A stretch of 64,000 nucleotides of DNA from Dryomyza anilis (Eukaryota; Arthropoda; Insecta; Diptera; Dryomyzidae): contig OX638133.1 in NCBI GenBank assembly GCA_951804985.1, forward strand, positions 7,088,501 to 7,152,500. Direction: 5' to 3'. Under the pieces are notes generated by a model, which saw nothing but the letters and a program-made list of their open reading frames with translations, was not told the DNA's origin and did no database searches. The position numbers and the translations under genes were made by a program. This document shows, one piece after another, positions 23,797 to 37,400 of this stretch. How positions within the stretch are numbered: position 1 is the stretch's first letter; every line of letters begins with the position of its first letter.

Positions 23797-24746
23797 CACA
23801 GAAAAAAAAAAATTACATCATATTGATGAATTCCGTTCTTTAAACCATGATTCATTGTATTGAAGAGTCATTCATAATATTAATGACTAACGCCATCAAT
23901 GTTATGAATGCTATCATAAATATGAAGAACGCTTGGTAACTGTCGAAAAAGTGTTTTTCAATATGATGAACTGTATATGAAGAATACGTTTCATCATATT
24001 AATGAACCAAAATATAAAATAAAATATATTAGCTCTTCATATTGAAGAACTCTGTTCATTAAACCAAATTTGTATCAAAATGTTTTTTTTTCGTTCATTG
24101 TTTGCCGTACTTTTCAGTTCTCAAGTAGTTCTTGTGTGTTATTTCTTATATAATGCTTGCTCGACATGCATAAATTAGTAAAATGTTTTATAATATATTT
24201 ATTATAATTACAACTTTTTATTAATAAAAAGTTATATTTATAAAAAAGATATTTTTGAAAAAAAAAAAAATTTTTTTGAAAAAAATGTTATTTCGAAAAA
24301 CATTTTTTTCGGACAAATTTTTTTCGAAGAAATTTTTTTTCGAATAACATTTTTATTCGAACAATTTTTTTTTCGAAAAATTAATTTTTTCAAAAACATT
24401 TTTTTATTATCCGAATAATTTTTTTACTGTTACTTTTTATATAAAATTTTTACACAATTTTTTTTCGAATAATTATATAATTTTTTTTTTTTTGAAAAAA
24501 TATTATGAACAAATTCATCAATATGACAATTCAAATTCATTATATTGAATGTTTGGTTCATATATATAATGAATACATTCATTAATATGTTATTTAATGA
24601 ACGGTGGTATCAATATGATGAATCTGTTAGTTGGTGAAAAAATTCATAATATTTATGAATAAATTCATCATATTGAAGAATTCTGTTAGTTGGTGAAAAA
24701 ATTCATAATATTTATGAATAAATCCATCATACTGAAGAATTTTGTG
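23797..24746. mobile_element. Complete family-i MITE with TA duplication
   Basis: Left end CACAGAAAAAAAAAAATTAC after TA (23795-23796), right end GAAGAATTTTGTG before TA (24747-24748). In order it contains CATCATATTGATGAATTCCG, the GGTAACTGTCGAAAAAGTG segment, AGTTCTCAAGTAGTTCTTG, the TTATTAATAAAAAGTTATA palindrome, TTTTCGAAAAA arrays, and GTTAGTTGGTGAAAAAATTC. It is the best 950-bp reference copy here. No coding capacity. Confidence 0.85.
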
Positions 24747-26448
24747 TATGCTTGTCGTATACATCTTCGAAGGTTTTCATATATGATTGTTGTACATTTT
24801 TGATTAATGAGACTAATACATGAATATTTAAAAAAAATATTCGTATTTCTATTAAATGTTATATTTATAATTCACAATATATAATTTACAATTTATAATT
24901 TACAATATATAAATTTAAAATAACACCATATTGATTCACTATATTAATAATTATAATCATTGAATTAAAATCCTATTTTTTAATGTTTTCCATTTCATTT
25001 TTTTTTTAAATTAATTTTCAAACATAAATTTGTTTCCATTTACACATTTATGTATTTATAATTCTTGTAGGACTTATGATATTTAAATAAATATGGTTTG
25101 ATGAATAAAATCCATCAATATGATGTACAATTGTTCATTAATATGGTGAAATAGAGTCTTTGCATAATTAGCAATTAAATACCATACATCTTATGGTGTG
25201 GATATGGTCAAATTATTCTTTGAAATTTGATGTTTAAGTAAATATTGAAAAATATAAAATAAACGATTTTAACTCAATGAACGAAATCATAAATATAATG
25301 AATCCTGGTTGTTGGTAAACATTTTTTTCTGTGTTTATTACGTTTGTTTTTTTATTTAGTATAATTGCTCAGTAATTATATTTAACTATGCAAATATATA
25401 TATATACTTTTTAATTGTTTAATTCTGTAAAATGTCTATTGATACTAAATAGTATTTTTTTATTGTTATTATTATCTTTATGGCATAGAATTAATGCCGG
25501 TAGCTACATTTTACATTTGCCATTGTTGATGTTTATATTGTGTGTTGGTTCTCAGGGCTTTTATTTAATTTACGAAGATAGAAGAGTTAATTACCCGCAC
25601 ACATAGAATACGTCGAGCTGCCAAAAACACGCATACTTTTACCCATCAAAATATACGATATGTGATTTTATGATGATATAGATAAATATGCACCCAGTAG
25701 GCTATATGATAGTTCAAACTTTGGAAATGTCAGCTAAATTGATAGGAAATGTCTGCTATCTTCCAGTCTGTCATGTCACAGAGTTCTTCGAAAGCTCGAA
25801 TATTTCTATATAGGTTTAATTATATTTGTTTCTTGAATTCGTTTTTATATTTGAATATTTGTATATTGTAGAACATATATTATTGCTTCGGGGTTGTAGA
25901 ACATGTGTTTCTTATTTTTTTCTGATCAAACCAAGTAACGACAGATCGACAACTACAACTCAGTTACTATGACCCATATAAAAACGTATAACGACTGATT
26001 TTGGTCGCTTATCGGATCTTCCAGCTACTTCGGAACTTATCAAAGTTTTTGCCATGTACCCAAGAAATGACCTTAATGCAGTTTCTGAATTAGTTATTAT
26101 ATGGCTATAGGTTTTAATGTATTTTAATAATGGTATTTTAAACAAACACATCCGACTATCAAAATCGACTTCAATAGCATCAGATGAACTCATTAGAGAA
26201 TCGGAATGGGATATTTCCGATTACAAATTTTGAATTCATTTTACTTGATTCTTAAAACATAGAAAATTTCAGCACTTTCATTTTGAAATACAGAAAGGGG
26301 CATTAAATTGTCGCATGAAAATATCACGAAGGAATTCGAAAAGCAGGTTTCGGAAAGATCGCTCAAGAGCACGCAAATAATCTCAAAACTAGCTCTCGCA
26401 ACAACAACTGCGCGCTCGCACTGTTTTATTTTTTTTTGCGGAACTCAA
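24747..26448. other. Intron sequence, some family-i remnants, no gene
   Basis: Family-i-like motifs recur to a CTGTG end at 25333. After that no repeat or coding region is recognised. The frames at 25415-25606 and 25960-26193 have no family motifs. Confidence 0.5.
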
Positions 26449-26770
26449 TTTCTGTTGAGTCGCAAGCAAACACAACGAGCTGTTACACTAGCTGTTACAC
26501 TCTGAGCACTACAACATTTCGAGCGCTCGATTGGCTCGCTGTTTTTGCAAATTCGGTTCAATTGCATACCTTATAATCTATATTTAGTAATAATATAATA
26601 ATAATAATTTCTGTTGAGCCGCAAGCAAACAAGATGGCTCGGTCTACCGAGTTCAGAGCTGTTACACTAGCTCGCTACTCTGAGCACTAAAACATTTCGA
26701 GCGCTCTGTTCGCTCGCTCTTTTTGTAAATTCGGTTTAATTGCATACCTTATAATCTATATTTAGTAATA
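26449..26770. repeat. Tandem duplication of ~160 bp rich in GAGCGCTC
   Basis: TTTCTGTTGAGTCGCAAGCA (26449) recurs as TTTCTGTTGAGCCGCAAGCA (26609). Both copies continue through GCTGTTACACTAGCT, CATTTCGAGCGCTC and CATACCTTATAATCTATATT. Related GAGTCGCTCGGAGTGC and GAGCGCTTC motifs continue to about 27100. Function and class are unknown. Confidence 0.75.
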
Positions 26771-28166
26771 CGTGTATAAAATTGAATAATAAACACGAAT
26801 AAATGCAAAAATAACAAATAAACTGTTGCAAATCAAAAAATTTAAAGTGAGAGCAACTCCGAGTCGCTCGGAGTGCTTTACATTTCGAGCGCTTCATTCA
26901 ACGGACGCTCGAGCAGCGAGTACAATGCTTCATGCTCATTTCGGTTGGACGATTGAAGTTCTGCTAGTTCGTGTTTCTCACTTAACAGCACCGAGTTAAC
27001 GACTATTGCGCGGCTCGAACATATGAACACTGAAACATTGTTTATGTTACAAATACATACGAGCGAACTCTGTTTGCGAGCGCCCAATTCCGAAGCCTGT
27101 CAAAAACTTAGTAGAATTCTCCGACACATCAAATCTTTGTCGTATCAATATTGGAAATAGTAAAAGACTATGATATTTGTCTATATGACTAATCGTTTAA
27201 AACGCTTTTTTAAGTATTTGATATTTCGCCCGCTGGGTAAAATGTCTAAAACGTAATGTTGATTTTTATTGTTTATGTTGTGTTGTGGTTTTGACACACA
27301 AATTATATTAGCAAAGTTTTAATGTTAAAATGCGATTTTGTTGCTTGCACATATCGAGTGATTGTTGTTGTTTTCACGTTATAAGCATTTCACACACGCA
27401 CGCACACGATATAACAGAGATAATTTATGTGACGTCGAACCCGCACCAAATTTCACATAAAACCACAAAAACACTCCGTCATTCATTCACTCCATCCAAC
27501 CATTCATCCATCCAACCTACATCTGTTGTTACCTATATTAGGACCTTTTAGGAACATTTAGGTTTTGACAAGTTAATTACATACATTAGCGACTACAATG
27601 TTTTAACAATCAATTCATTTTTATGGCGCATATTGTGGCATATAATAGGCAACATAAATCCTATATGTGTGGCAGGATTTTAATGTAAACGCGAAATTGA
27701 TGTGCGTAATACAATCCTTCAAAATAATTTGACGTTTTTATTTAATTTTAATACAATTATATTCATGATACTTAAAATATATTAAAAAAAAAGGTTTTAT
27801 TTATTACTTTGGTTAGGTTTCAAAGTTTAAGTATTTAATGACAATTTTACATATCAAATACACTATAAATGAAGAGGTATAAACGTTGAAATTAAAGTCA
27901 TAAAGGATGGGTGTTTAATAAGCTCTCAGAAAAAAGATAGATAAAAGTATCATTTTTAAGACTGATTTTTAGAGATCTCCGAAATATAATGCATAAAAGA
28001 GTCATACTTATAAGTTATTTTCGAGGCATCATAAATTAGGCTTCTAAAATAATCAAATTTTTCATTAGTTTTGACCATTAAAATGGGGACTCATAGTAAT
28101 CTTCCTGTAATGAGTATTTTCGGAGCACTCCAAATAAAAGTTTTTAAAAGACTCTCATTACAAATA
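26771..28166. other. Intron sequence, no gene recognised
   Basis: Scattered GAGCGAAC/GAGCGCTT motifs to 27100, a short CA/CG run near 27390, then AT-rich DNA. Confidence 0.5.
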
Positions 28167-28386
28167 CACCCAGAAAAAATTCCCTTAAATCCCATTAAAA
28201 TTAGTCAAGAGGACAATTATTGATTTTATAGTATACAAAAAATATATTTTTTCATATAAAACTCAATGGTAATGTCATGGTATTTTCTAGTATTTAATAG
28301 AATTATCTGACTAAAATAATAATTTATCCTATTGACTATTTTTAATAGTAAACAACTATTATTTATGTAGTATTTTTTTCTGGGTG
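28167..28386. mobile_element. 220-bp MITE family iv, TA duplication
   Basis: Left end CACCCAGAAAAAATTCCC, right end TTTTTTTCTGGGTG, exact TA on both sides (28165-28166 and 28387-28388). Inner inverted motifs are ATAGTATACAAAAAATATAT and AATTTATCCTATTGACTA. No coding frame. Diverged copies lie at 28553-28660 (partial) and 28732-28952. Confidence 0.88.
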
Positions 28387-28552
28387 TAGACTCTTTATAA
28401 GATTATTATGAGCCCTCGGTTTTTTTGAAGTTTCAAATTTTATTGAATGTTCTATGAGTATTCAAAGTCACATAAATCTGTGCGTTTTTTTGCTCATAAA
28501 ATCATGAAGAAAATCTTACTTTGATTTGAACTCATTTATAAGACTTTATGCG

Positions 28553-28952
28553 CTCAGAAAAAATACCATGCAATTAATACTATTTTTACTATTAAAATTA
28601 TTCAATAGGATAAACTATTATTTCAATCGGTAAATTCCATTACATATTACCTACAAAAAAATATGAAATTATTTTTGAGTTTATATTCAAACCAAGGATT
28701 GAAACCTAAACGAATAACGGTTTCGGTTACGCACTCAGAAAAACATCATATTTAAATTGATCAATAGGACAGTTATTGATTTTATAGTATACAATAAATA
28801 CATTTTTTCATATGAATGCAAAAACAATATAATGGTATTTAATAGTATGTTGTAGTATTTAAAGGTATTTACCCATTAACATAATAATTTATCCTATTAA
28901 CTAATTTTAAAAGCAAAAAACTATTGATTTTATAGTATTTTTTTCCGAGTGA
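28553..28952. mobile_element. Two further family-iv MITE copies (one partial)
   Basis: The partial copy begins CTCAGAAAAAATACCATG near 28553. The second runs from GCACTCAGAAAAACATCAT (28732) to TTTTTTTCCGAGTG (28952) and keeps TGATTTTATAGTATACAATA and TAATTTATCCTATTAACTA. The second is inserted in a GGTTTCGGTT-rich sequence, which suggests a decayed relative of the hAT-like family at 43601. Confidence 0.7.
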
Positions 28953-29429
28953 GGTTTCGGTTTTAAGTTCTTATAACGAAACGGTTTCGGTATACCGGTT
29001 TCATGTTGCGATTTCGGTTTTTGTATAAAATTTATTTTTTTTTCCATATTTTTCAAATGTTGCCCTATTCTAGCAGTTGTTGCACTGATAAATTTCAATA
29101 GAGTTTTTAGCACTCGTTTTGAATTCAATTTTTCACGCACACAAAGACAATTTTTAGGAATTAAATTTAAACGATTTATCACGCACTCACTTATGGTTAG
29201 AAACTCTTCCTTTTTTCAGGATTAAATATTTAATTTGGCACAATTATTATAGATTAATAAAATATTATTTAAAATACTAAAAACAGAAACATAATAAAAA
29301 AAATGACAGAATTAAGAGTCAATGTGAAATTATTCACAAACACATATTAGAAAATCAAAAATGATTTCCATGGCTAGTGCAAGTACCGAGTTTTTGGTGC
29401 AACAACTAAAAACTTGCCATGGACATCAA
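28953..29429. other. Intron sequence, no gene recognised
   Basis: GGTTTCGGT-type repeats at 28953-29040, then AT-rich DNA. The minus-strand frame at 28907-29182 lies across repeats. Confidence 0.5.
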
Positions 29430-29600
29430 CATAACATTGTTTATATGGTGCTAATTTATGTTCAAATTGTGATATTGGGGCAAAGTGGGAAACGTAATTT
29501 AAACAGTACTTGTTATTTTAGTGAAAGTATTGTGTTATATGAATTATTTAACAGATTTCGCCAAGAAAAAGTTTCAATCGTGACCACAAATCAACATTTT
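29430..29600 (+). mobile_element. Fragment of the Harbinger-like family
   Basis: Matches 3380-3560: GGGCAAAGTGGGAAACGTAA, GAATTATTTAACAGATTTCG and TTTCAATCGTGACCACAAAT correspond to GGGTAAAGCGGGAAACGTAA and TTCAATCGTGGCCACAAACT. No ends. The plus-strand frame crossing it is not a gene. Confidence 0.7.
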
Positions 29601-29639
29601 GACTTAACGAAAAAAAAAAATTTTTTTTTGTTCAAAATT

Positions 29640-30189
29640 TTTATTTAACGATCATTATGTTTTTCGAAAAAAAATTGTTTTTGAAATTTTTTTTTCGGAA
29701 TTTTTTTTTTTTTCCATAAATTTTTTTTTTTCGAAATATTTTCTTTTTTCTCTGTTTTTTTTTTTAATTTTTTTTTTTTTTATTTGTATTTGTATTGAAA
29801 ATTTCGTTCTTCACTATGATGTTCGATGAATAATGAATGCATTCATCAATACATCATTTAATGAACGGTGGTATCAATATGATGAATCTAGTAGTTGGCA
29901 GAAAATTTCATAATATATATGAATTAATTCATCATATTGATGATTTTATTATGATAAATAAAATATTAGTCCAACAATATTCATCATATTGAATATTATA
30001 TTCATAAATATTATGAACAAATTATTGTATTGAAAATTTCGTTCTTCACTATGATGTTCGATGAATAATGAATGCATTCATCAATATATTATTTGATGAA
30101 CGGTGGTATCAATATGATGAATCTGGTAGTTGGCAGAAAATTTAATAATATATATGAATTAATTCATCATATTGATGATTTTTTCAGTG
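29640..30189. mobile_element. Family-i MITE right halves, partly duplicated
   Basis: T/A-rich TTTTCGAAAA arrays (29650-29790), then two successive copies of GAACGGTGGTATCAATATGA..GTAGTTGGCAGAAAATTT (about 29860 and 30090). It ends TTTTTTCAGTG before TA (30190-30191). The left end is missing. Confidence 0.65.
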
Positions 30190-30441
30190 TACAACAACCA
30201 ATTTTTATTATGGAAACTCCATATAAAATAAAATATAAAATAAATTAAAAAAAAATAAAATATGTTTTTCTGTTTCTTTTTATACTTGTTTTTGAAACCC
30301 TTTTAAATCGGTATAAAATAGAAACCAGAATAGTTGGCGCGTGTCATTTACTCAGGCTTCGGAGCCAATTTTTGCTCTTTTCAAAGATCATTTATGATTA
30401 AAAATCTCATAAGTCATAACTTCTCATAACTCGTAACTTCT

Positions 30442-30595
30442 ATACAGAAAAAAATCATCAAAAAATCAAAAAATCTTAATATTGATGAATTTTGTATTTC
30501 ATAATATTGATAACTAAAAACATCAATGTTATGAATTCATTATCAATATGATGAATTCCCGAAAAACTGTTTTCAATATTATCTACAATATATTT
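30442..30595 (+). mobile_element. Truncated family-i MITE
   Basis: Starts CAGAAAAAAATCATC after TA and keeps ATATTGATGAATTTTG and ACATCAATGTTATGAATTCA, then stops at the Helitron-like segment. Confidence 0.55.
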
Positions 30596-31247
30596 GTGAA
30601 TGTAAGTATGTATGTATGTATGTATGTTCCGAATAGGCGTCAAAACGGCTAAATCGAATTGAATAAAATGTTGACACAATATGTCTGTTTGGTCTGGGCA
30701 GAGTATATGCTATATCTCGGTAAGATTGGTGGACTGGGCGCCTCCCATGCATCCCAATAATTAAAAACACATTATATCAGCAATTAAGATGGCAAATTTA
30801 ATGAAATTTTGGTCAGCGTTATATATATAACCATTCTAAACGGTCTCGCGGAATGTGGGCGGTATTGGACCACTGGACGTGGCACCCCCCTTAGAAGACA
30901 CATTTTCCAGATGGTGTATGTCAACAGTTATTATAGTGATATCAAGATATTTCACACCAGGGTATCAACTACCCCAAAATTTTATAAACTCACCACACCG
31001 AAATTCACCACACCAAAATTCACCACAACAAAACTCACCACACCAAAACTCACCACCCTAAAATTCACCACACTACAACTCACCACACTAGAATTCACCA
31101 CACCAAAATTCACTACACTAAAACTTCTACTGGGAAATACTCTACGGGAAAGATATATATAATAATAATGTTCTTTATATTAATAAAATCACTCCATATC
31201 CTTGCATTCACAAAATCTTGGCACGAGTCATGCACGGGTTCCGCTAG
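30596..31247 (+). mobile_element. Helitron copy, 3' end intact
   Basis: The 3' end has hairpin GGCACGAGTCATGCACGG and then CTAG at 31244-31247 followed by T, matching the minus-strand copy at 19364. The region 30985-31125 is a tandem CACCACACCAAAATT array, the complement of TTTTGGTGTGGTG. The 5' end is uncertain; a (TATG)n run lies at about 30603-30627. Overlapping frames at 30809-31162 and 30855-31061 translate the array and are not genes. Confidence 0.75.
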
Positions 31248-32815
31248 TGAACTGTATTTTTAAAATTTTTTATTGTTTTTTTTTTTTTGAAAAAAAAAAT
31301 TTTTTTGAAACAATTTTTTTTTTGACAATTTTTTTGAATTTTTGACAAATTTTTAAATTCGTTACATTTCGTATTTATTCTGTATAAATAACGATTTAAG
31401 AATAATATCGAAATTAAATATTCGATGCGACAAACTTTATTTCTGTAAAGAAAACCAACATTTTAAATATAATGCAATAAAATTGATTATTTGATTCCAT
31501 AATAACATTTAGAAAATCTATTAACATAAAACTAATTCTTTCTATATTAAACCAATGCAATTTTAAATTTTAATTATGTCTATACTACCCTAGACTATCC
31601 TAAATTATAATATTTGTTATAATATTTTCATTTATATTGCATTTCATATACACAAGCTGCAATGCAAACAACATTATTATCTTTTTTTTTTTTTGTTTGT
31701 TGGTACCCAGACAATATTCCGCGAATTGCGCAAAATAAAACTTTATTAAATTCTCTAGATATTAAAATTTCTCAAATATCCTTTTTATGCCAGTCGTTAT
31801 GCTGGCCTTTTATAAGACAGCACAGACTAGAAAATAAATGGACGCAAATGCAAAAATAATGGGGTGAAATGGAAGGAGACGGTACGGTCTGCCATAATAT
31901 GCGGTTCGGACGTAAAGTTAGAGCCACAAGTATTATTATTAAATAACCATTTATCTATAAACAATTATGTGCTATGCTAGAACTCTTAAAGCCAGTTTGA
32001 GATTTTTCTCTTATTTTTTCTTTTTATTAATTTGCTATGCTATTTATGGAACAACAAGTTACTGAGGGCCTTTATTCAAACAGTCAAAAAGTTTTGCAAA
32101 CAGTTTACAAAATGAAGATATTTAATAGAGAATATTTAAAAAAAAAAATATTTATATTGATGGGTGTATGTATGCCGGCTAAACGAAACGTCGGGTGCAA
32201 AAATACCCTCGTCAAGATGAAAGCAATTTCAATTTGAAGCTATTTAGCAAGAGCAACAGCAATGCGCCAGCAGATCTGGGCTGACAGCAGCTGAGGAATA
32301 TAAGCAAGGATAACACAAAATACTACTGAAAAATAAAACGAAAAAAAAATTCTATTATGTGTTGAATAGGGTTTTTGTCATCTTCTAAAGTTAAAGTCAA
32401 ATGGTCATTTTCAATTTAAACAAAATAAAAGTAGTATCAGCACGTGGTACTCTTACTTTTCATCCATCAAACAAACATCTTAAACGTTATAGTCGCTCTA
32501 AATCTAAACCCCACTGATTCAACTTTTCAAATAAGTGAACTGAGTAAGTAGCAGCTGCTGCTTTTTATCGTAAACACCAACAAAATGCTAAAATTATAGC
32601 CGACGAACACCTGTAAGTGCTCTTAAGGGAGGGAAAAAAAATGGAAAAAGAAAGGATTGAGGAAAGTGCAATACTCAGCAGACTCAAAATACACTCAAAC
32701 ACTTGAAGACTGTTAGGCGATGGGCCAATTCTGTGATTGAATGTGCAAAAGCACAGAAAAAGAGAAAAAAAGTATATATAAAACATATAAGAAAAAAGCA
32801 AAATTACTATAGATA
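31248..32815. other. Intron sequence, no gene recognised
   Basis: TTTTTTGAAA arrays at 31270-31350. A GC-richer patch at 32240-32300 has no motif. Short frames are unsupported. Confidence 0.5.
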
Positions 32816-32927
32816 CACAGAAAAAATGTACATCTTATTGATGAATTCCGTTCTTCAAACCATGATTCATGGTATTGAAGAACCATTCATAATATTAATG
32901 ACTAACGCCATCAATGTTATGAATGCG
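32816..32927 (+). mobile_element. Truncated family-i MITE
   Basis: CACAGAAAAAATGTACATCT after TA (32814-32815), consensus to ATCAATGTTATGAATGCG, then abruptly unrelated sequence. Confidence 0.75.
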
Positions 32928-33312
32928 GCTGTAGGGTATCAGCCCCTGGTAGCGAAAAACAAAAAAAAAATATATTCCAGTTCATTCTCTGAAGAATTCT
33001 GAAGGTAATATCAAAATTTCAAATAAAATGTAGAAACAAGCGCTTAAAACAGGCGATGCGAGCGTTTTTGCTATGTTTTTCCCAATGTGCAGCGAAGGAA
33101 AATCAAAGATCGAAAGGTTTGAAACGGCTAGTATTTGAAAAGCTAAGACTGAGAAATTTGCATTGAGACATCATTTAAAAATTAGGTTTTTGAAATTAAG
33201 CATGTTTTAAAAAGCATAGAGTAAGTGCTTTGTAATCGAAGCAGCATTTAAAAAGCAAAAAAAAACGAAGGTTTTCATACTCGAAAAAAATTCAAATTTA
33301 AAACCTTATAAG

Positions 33313-34321
33313 CAGGGACTAAAACCCTTTAAAATTTGTTTTTATTTCTATTTTTAAAACAGCGGTTCTGGTGCCAACAAAAAATATATATGTTTTCCGA
33401 TTGTGGTTGCAGAAAATAAAACGATTCCGGTGTTTGATTTTACTTAGACCCACTGATATATTGGTTCTAGTTCTTGTTTCAAGATTTTTAAAAAAGCGGT
33501 TCTGATTCCGGCTCCAAACAAAACCAGTTGGGAAGGTTAGATCACATGTGAAATTTTAAAGTAGGTGTTATTATGATAGTTAGGATTATCAAAAGTATAG
33601 TCGGTCTAAGCCGTCTATAAATACCCTACACATATGTGTGGTTACCATTCAAAGTGATATATAGGTCACCAGGGTATACGAATCCTGAAAATATCTACAA
33701 ACATTCAATCGCTGAAGAATTTCCATTCATTTGATACCCATATTTACAAATGGGTAGATGTACCGAATTTCGATTTTTTTTTGTGAACCACAAGTCGTTT
33801 CGCAGGAAAACATTATTTTCATGTATTTCAGCATGATGTCAATATATATTTGACCAAAAAAGTTTACCTAAGAACGTATATAGTAAAAATGATTTGTAGA
33901 TGTAAATTTTATATGAGGTATTTGAATATAAGTAATCTGTTCTCAGGTCACAATAGACCGATCATGCTTGTGCAGACAGCTTAGATATATAAGTAATCTA
34001 AATCTAAAGTTTAATTGCTCTAGCTCTTTTACTTTTTCTGTAATCGTGATTTCAACAGACAGACAGAAGTACAGACGGACAGACAGACAGACGGACAGGC
34101 GGTCATCGCTAAATCGACTCAGGAGGTCATGCTGAACAAGAATATATATTTTCCATACCGGAGATGCTTTCTTCAGTGTGTTACAAACGGCGTACCAAAC
34201 TGAATATACCCTTTCACTCTATATGGGTTCCGATTCCAGTTCAACGCATTTTTTTAATATCTGTTTCGGTTCCAAAAATTGAAACGGTACCGGTACCAGT
34301 TCCGGTTCTTTGCAGTCCCTG
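33313..34321. mobile_element. hAT-like CAGGGACT element, interrupted
   Basis: Left end CAGGGACTAAAACCCTTT and right end TTCTTTGCAGTCCCTG are inverted repeats shared with the better copy at 43601-43946. The interior is rich in GGTTCCGGTTCC-type motifs. The 8-bp flanks (CTTATAAG and CTGAAATG) match only partly. The ATACCCTACACA repeat (33597-34226) sits inside it. Confidence 0.6.
33597..34226 (+). mobile_element. ATACCCTACACA repeat, second copy, nested
   Basis: TATAGTCGGTCTAAGCCGTC then TATAAATACCCTACACATAT mirror the end of the copy at 17794-18441. It contains an ACAGACAGACGG tract near 34055-34105 and ends near TGAATATACCCTTTC. Confidence 0.55.
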
Positions 34322-34439
34322 CTGAAATGAGCCATAAATAGCTTCCGAATTCTGAGACTCTGCTCATGCTTTAATGAAATAAAAAGACTACACATTTAAC
34401 ACACTTTTAACACTACTTAAAGATTCACATTAGGGAGTA

Positions 34440-37400
34440 GCGTCAACATAGCCATGGGGGACGGTCGTGTCGCCTAGACCTCCTACATTTTTACTCGTTC
34501 GTCGTCTGTCCGTCGTCTATTTAAATTATTTGTGTTAAAATTCGTGCAAAGTCCAGTGTCGTCTTTTAATAGTTGCAAAAAAAAATAATAAATATAAATA
34601 ATAAATAAAAGCGCAAACAATAAACCAAACAAATTAAATCCACAAACACAACAACAACAATAAACCAAAACCGGTTTCGTCTGCCGTTGGCTGCTGAGTT
34701 GCTGCACTCGCTGCATTTTTTTTTTTATTTGCAATTGCCAACGCAAGGGGCTCTTCTATGCCCTCTGCCGCAATTGTATTTTGTTTTTCGTTATTCTTCC
34801 CTTCCCCATCCTACTCCCTGCTACGTGCGTGCACGGTTGATGCTGCACTGAGTGCGTAAGCTACGCTGTGGTTAAGGCATAACACTCGCCACTGCTTTGC
34901 TTGCGCTCTCATTTGTTTGTGTCAACTGCTGCACGTTTGTGGTATGTTTGATTGTTTTAAACTTGCCCAGTAGGAAAATGCCGCAAAAATTCCGCATAGA
35001 TTTTTGCAACGTTCGTGGGCTGAGGGCGAATTTTTTCTCTGTATATGCGTATGTGTCCATCCATAGGCCTCAAATAATGGCACTATGTGAGACCCAGGTT
35101 CATGAGGGTACAGATCCACTGGATTTTCATGTGCCTGGTTATCACCTGTTGCCATTATTCTCTGCCCATAGGGGCCTTGCTCTATTTATTCGGAGTGACG
35201 TTGCGTATCAACTGCAGCAACAGCATAGTGTGTCGGATAGCGAATTTAATACAATTTGGGTTAAATTCAAAATCCAAACACACATCATGCACTTGTGCTT
35301 TCTTTATAGGAGTCCGAATCTAGATAGGGTTTCCACCTGTAATAAGCTGGATGCCTTATCTGATTCGATCTCAAATATATTGGAGCAATTTCCAGGCAGT
35401 GAAATTGTTGTTGCGGGCGATTTTAATGTGCACAACGCCACTTGGTTGAGCCACTCGGGTCTTCCAACACAGGAGGGTTGCTATGTTGAGCTGTTTGCAG
35501 AGTGCAATCAACTCACTCAATTGGTGAAGGAACCGACGTACCTTCCACGCGTCGGTGGGCAAAGCCCAAAAGTCCTAGACCTTTTTCTGACTTCACATCA
35601 TGAAAAATATGATGTAAAAGTCCTTGCACCTCTTGGTAACTCCGACCACTGTACTGTTTCCGCTGAGTTTTCGTATTCTAGTTTACGCGCCTCTTCGATT
35701 AAAGCCCCGAAGAGGACTGTATGGCTTTACGAAAAAGCAAATTGGGTTGCGTTAAATGATTTTTTTCGTAACTTTAATTGGAAATTGTGTTTCGCTGACA
35801 GAGACATAAATGCCGCGGCTACAATGGTACAAAATATTATTTTATTAGGTATGCGGTCCTTCATACCTTCTAAAAAAATTAGCATTAAACCCAAGGACCA
35901 CTCATGGTTTAATGAGAATTGCAGGATTGCAGTCAGGTCGAAAGAGGAAGCCTTTCAAAATTGGCGTTCTAACAAGAATGCTGACACAGAAAGACTTCGC
36001 ATACAGGCTAGGAATCGCTGTAATGCCGTGATCTCGCGCGAAAAGTTTCTTCACGAACAAAACGCGCGCAAAAGGGTCCTACTCTACCATAGAGGTAGTA
36101 AAAATTTCTGGTCATTCGTTAAAAGAGTGAAGAATCAGACGACATCGTCTACTCCAACTCTTATTATGAATGGCCAGACCTTCACTGACCCGGTTGATAA
36201 AGCTAATCTCTTGGCAGAATTATTTGCAAATAATTCAACGCTCCCGGATAGTTATCAACCACTGCCCGTCGTAGATTTTGTTTCTTCTGCAATGCCGGAA
36301 ATTCATTTTCGAACTCGGGCAGTTAAAAAGGTTTTAGCAAACCTCAACATTAACAAAGCCTCTGGGCCAGATGGCATATCTGCCCATGTGTTGAAGAAGT
36401 GCGCGTCAACGCTGGCTTGTCCGTTGCGTAACCTTTTCAACATCTCCTACACGACAGGAGTTTTTCCATCTTGTTGGAAGGTTGCCAATGTTCAGCCAGT
36501 ACCGAAAAAGGGCGAGGCTACGAACCCTGCCAATTACCGACCCATTGCAATATGCTCAGCACTCTCCAAAGTAATGGAGAGCGTAATTAACTTCCACCTT
36601 GTGAACTATCTTGAGCACAACGAATTGCTCAGTGACCGCCAATATGGTTTCCGTAGGGCCAGATCCACAGGGGACTTGATGGCGGTCCTCTCCGAAAAGT
36701 GGAATAAATGTATTCACCTTTTCGGGGAGAGTAAGGCTGTTGCTCTCGATATTTCCAAGGCTTTTGATCGAGTGTGGCATAAAGCCCTCGTTTCAAAACT
36801 AATTGCATTTGGTGTCGGTGAATCTTTTACTCGATGGATATCGAGTTTTCTTCAGGGTCGTTCTATACGAGTTGCGATGGATGGTGTTTTTTCAGAACAA
36901 CATTCCATCAATTCTGGAGTTCCGCAGGGTTCCGTCCTATCCCCGTCCCTATTTCTGGTATTTATCAATGACCTTCTGTCATTGACCCAGAACCCAATTC
37001 ATTCCTTTGCAGATGACAGTAACATTTGTCATTCATACTCGTTCAACAAGCGCCCAAACTCTTTGGAGATTGAGAGTAAAAGACGCACTATGAATGACAC
37101 GCTCAATAATGACCTTAAATCAATCTCCGAGTGGGGTATTGCAAACAGAGTAGATTTTAATGCAAGCAAGACCCAATGTTGTCTGTTATCTCACAAAAGA
37201 ATGGATTCACTCCTCCCTCCCCTCAATATGGGTGCTGTGGATATTGCGCAGTCAGCTGCTCTTGACGTTCTGGGCATATCAATTCAATGTGATCTACGTT
37301 GGAATGATCACATATTTAATGTGTCGAAAGAAGCTGCCAAGTGCCTCGGTTTTTTAAAACGGTGTAAAACATACTTCACTCCTGCTGACCTGCGTACTGT

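Noticed and set aside
34483..34746. Minus-strand frame upstream of the LINE
   Set aside because: It lies in the LINE leader, is rich in low-complexity residues and has no homology motif.
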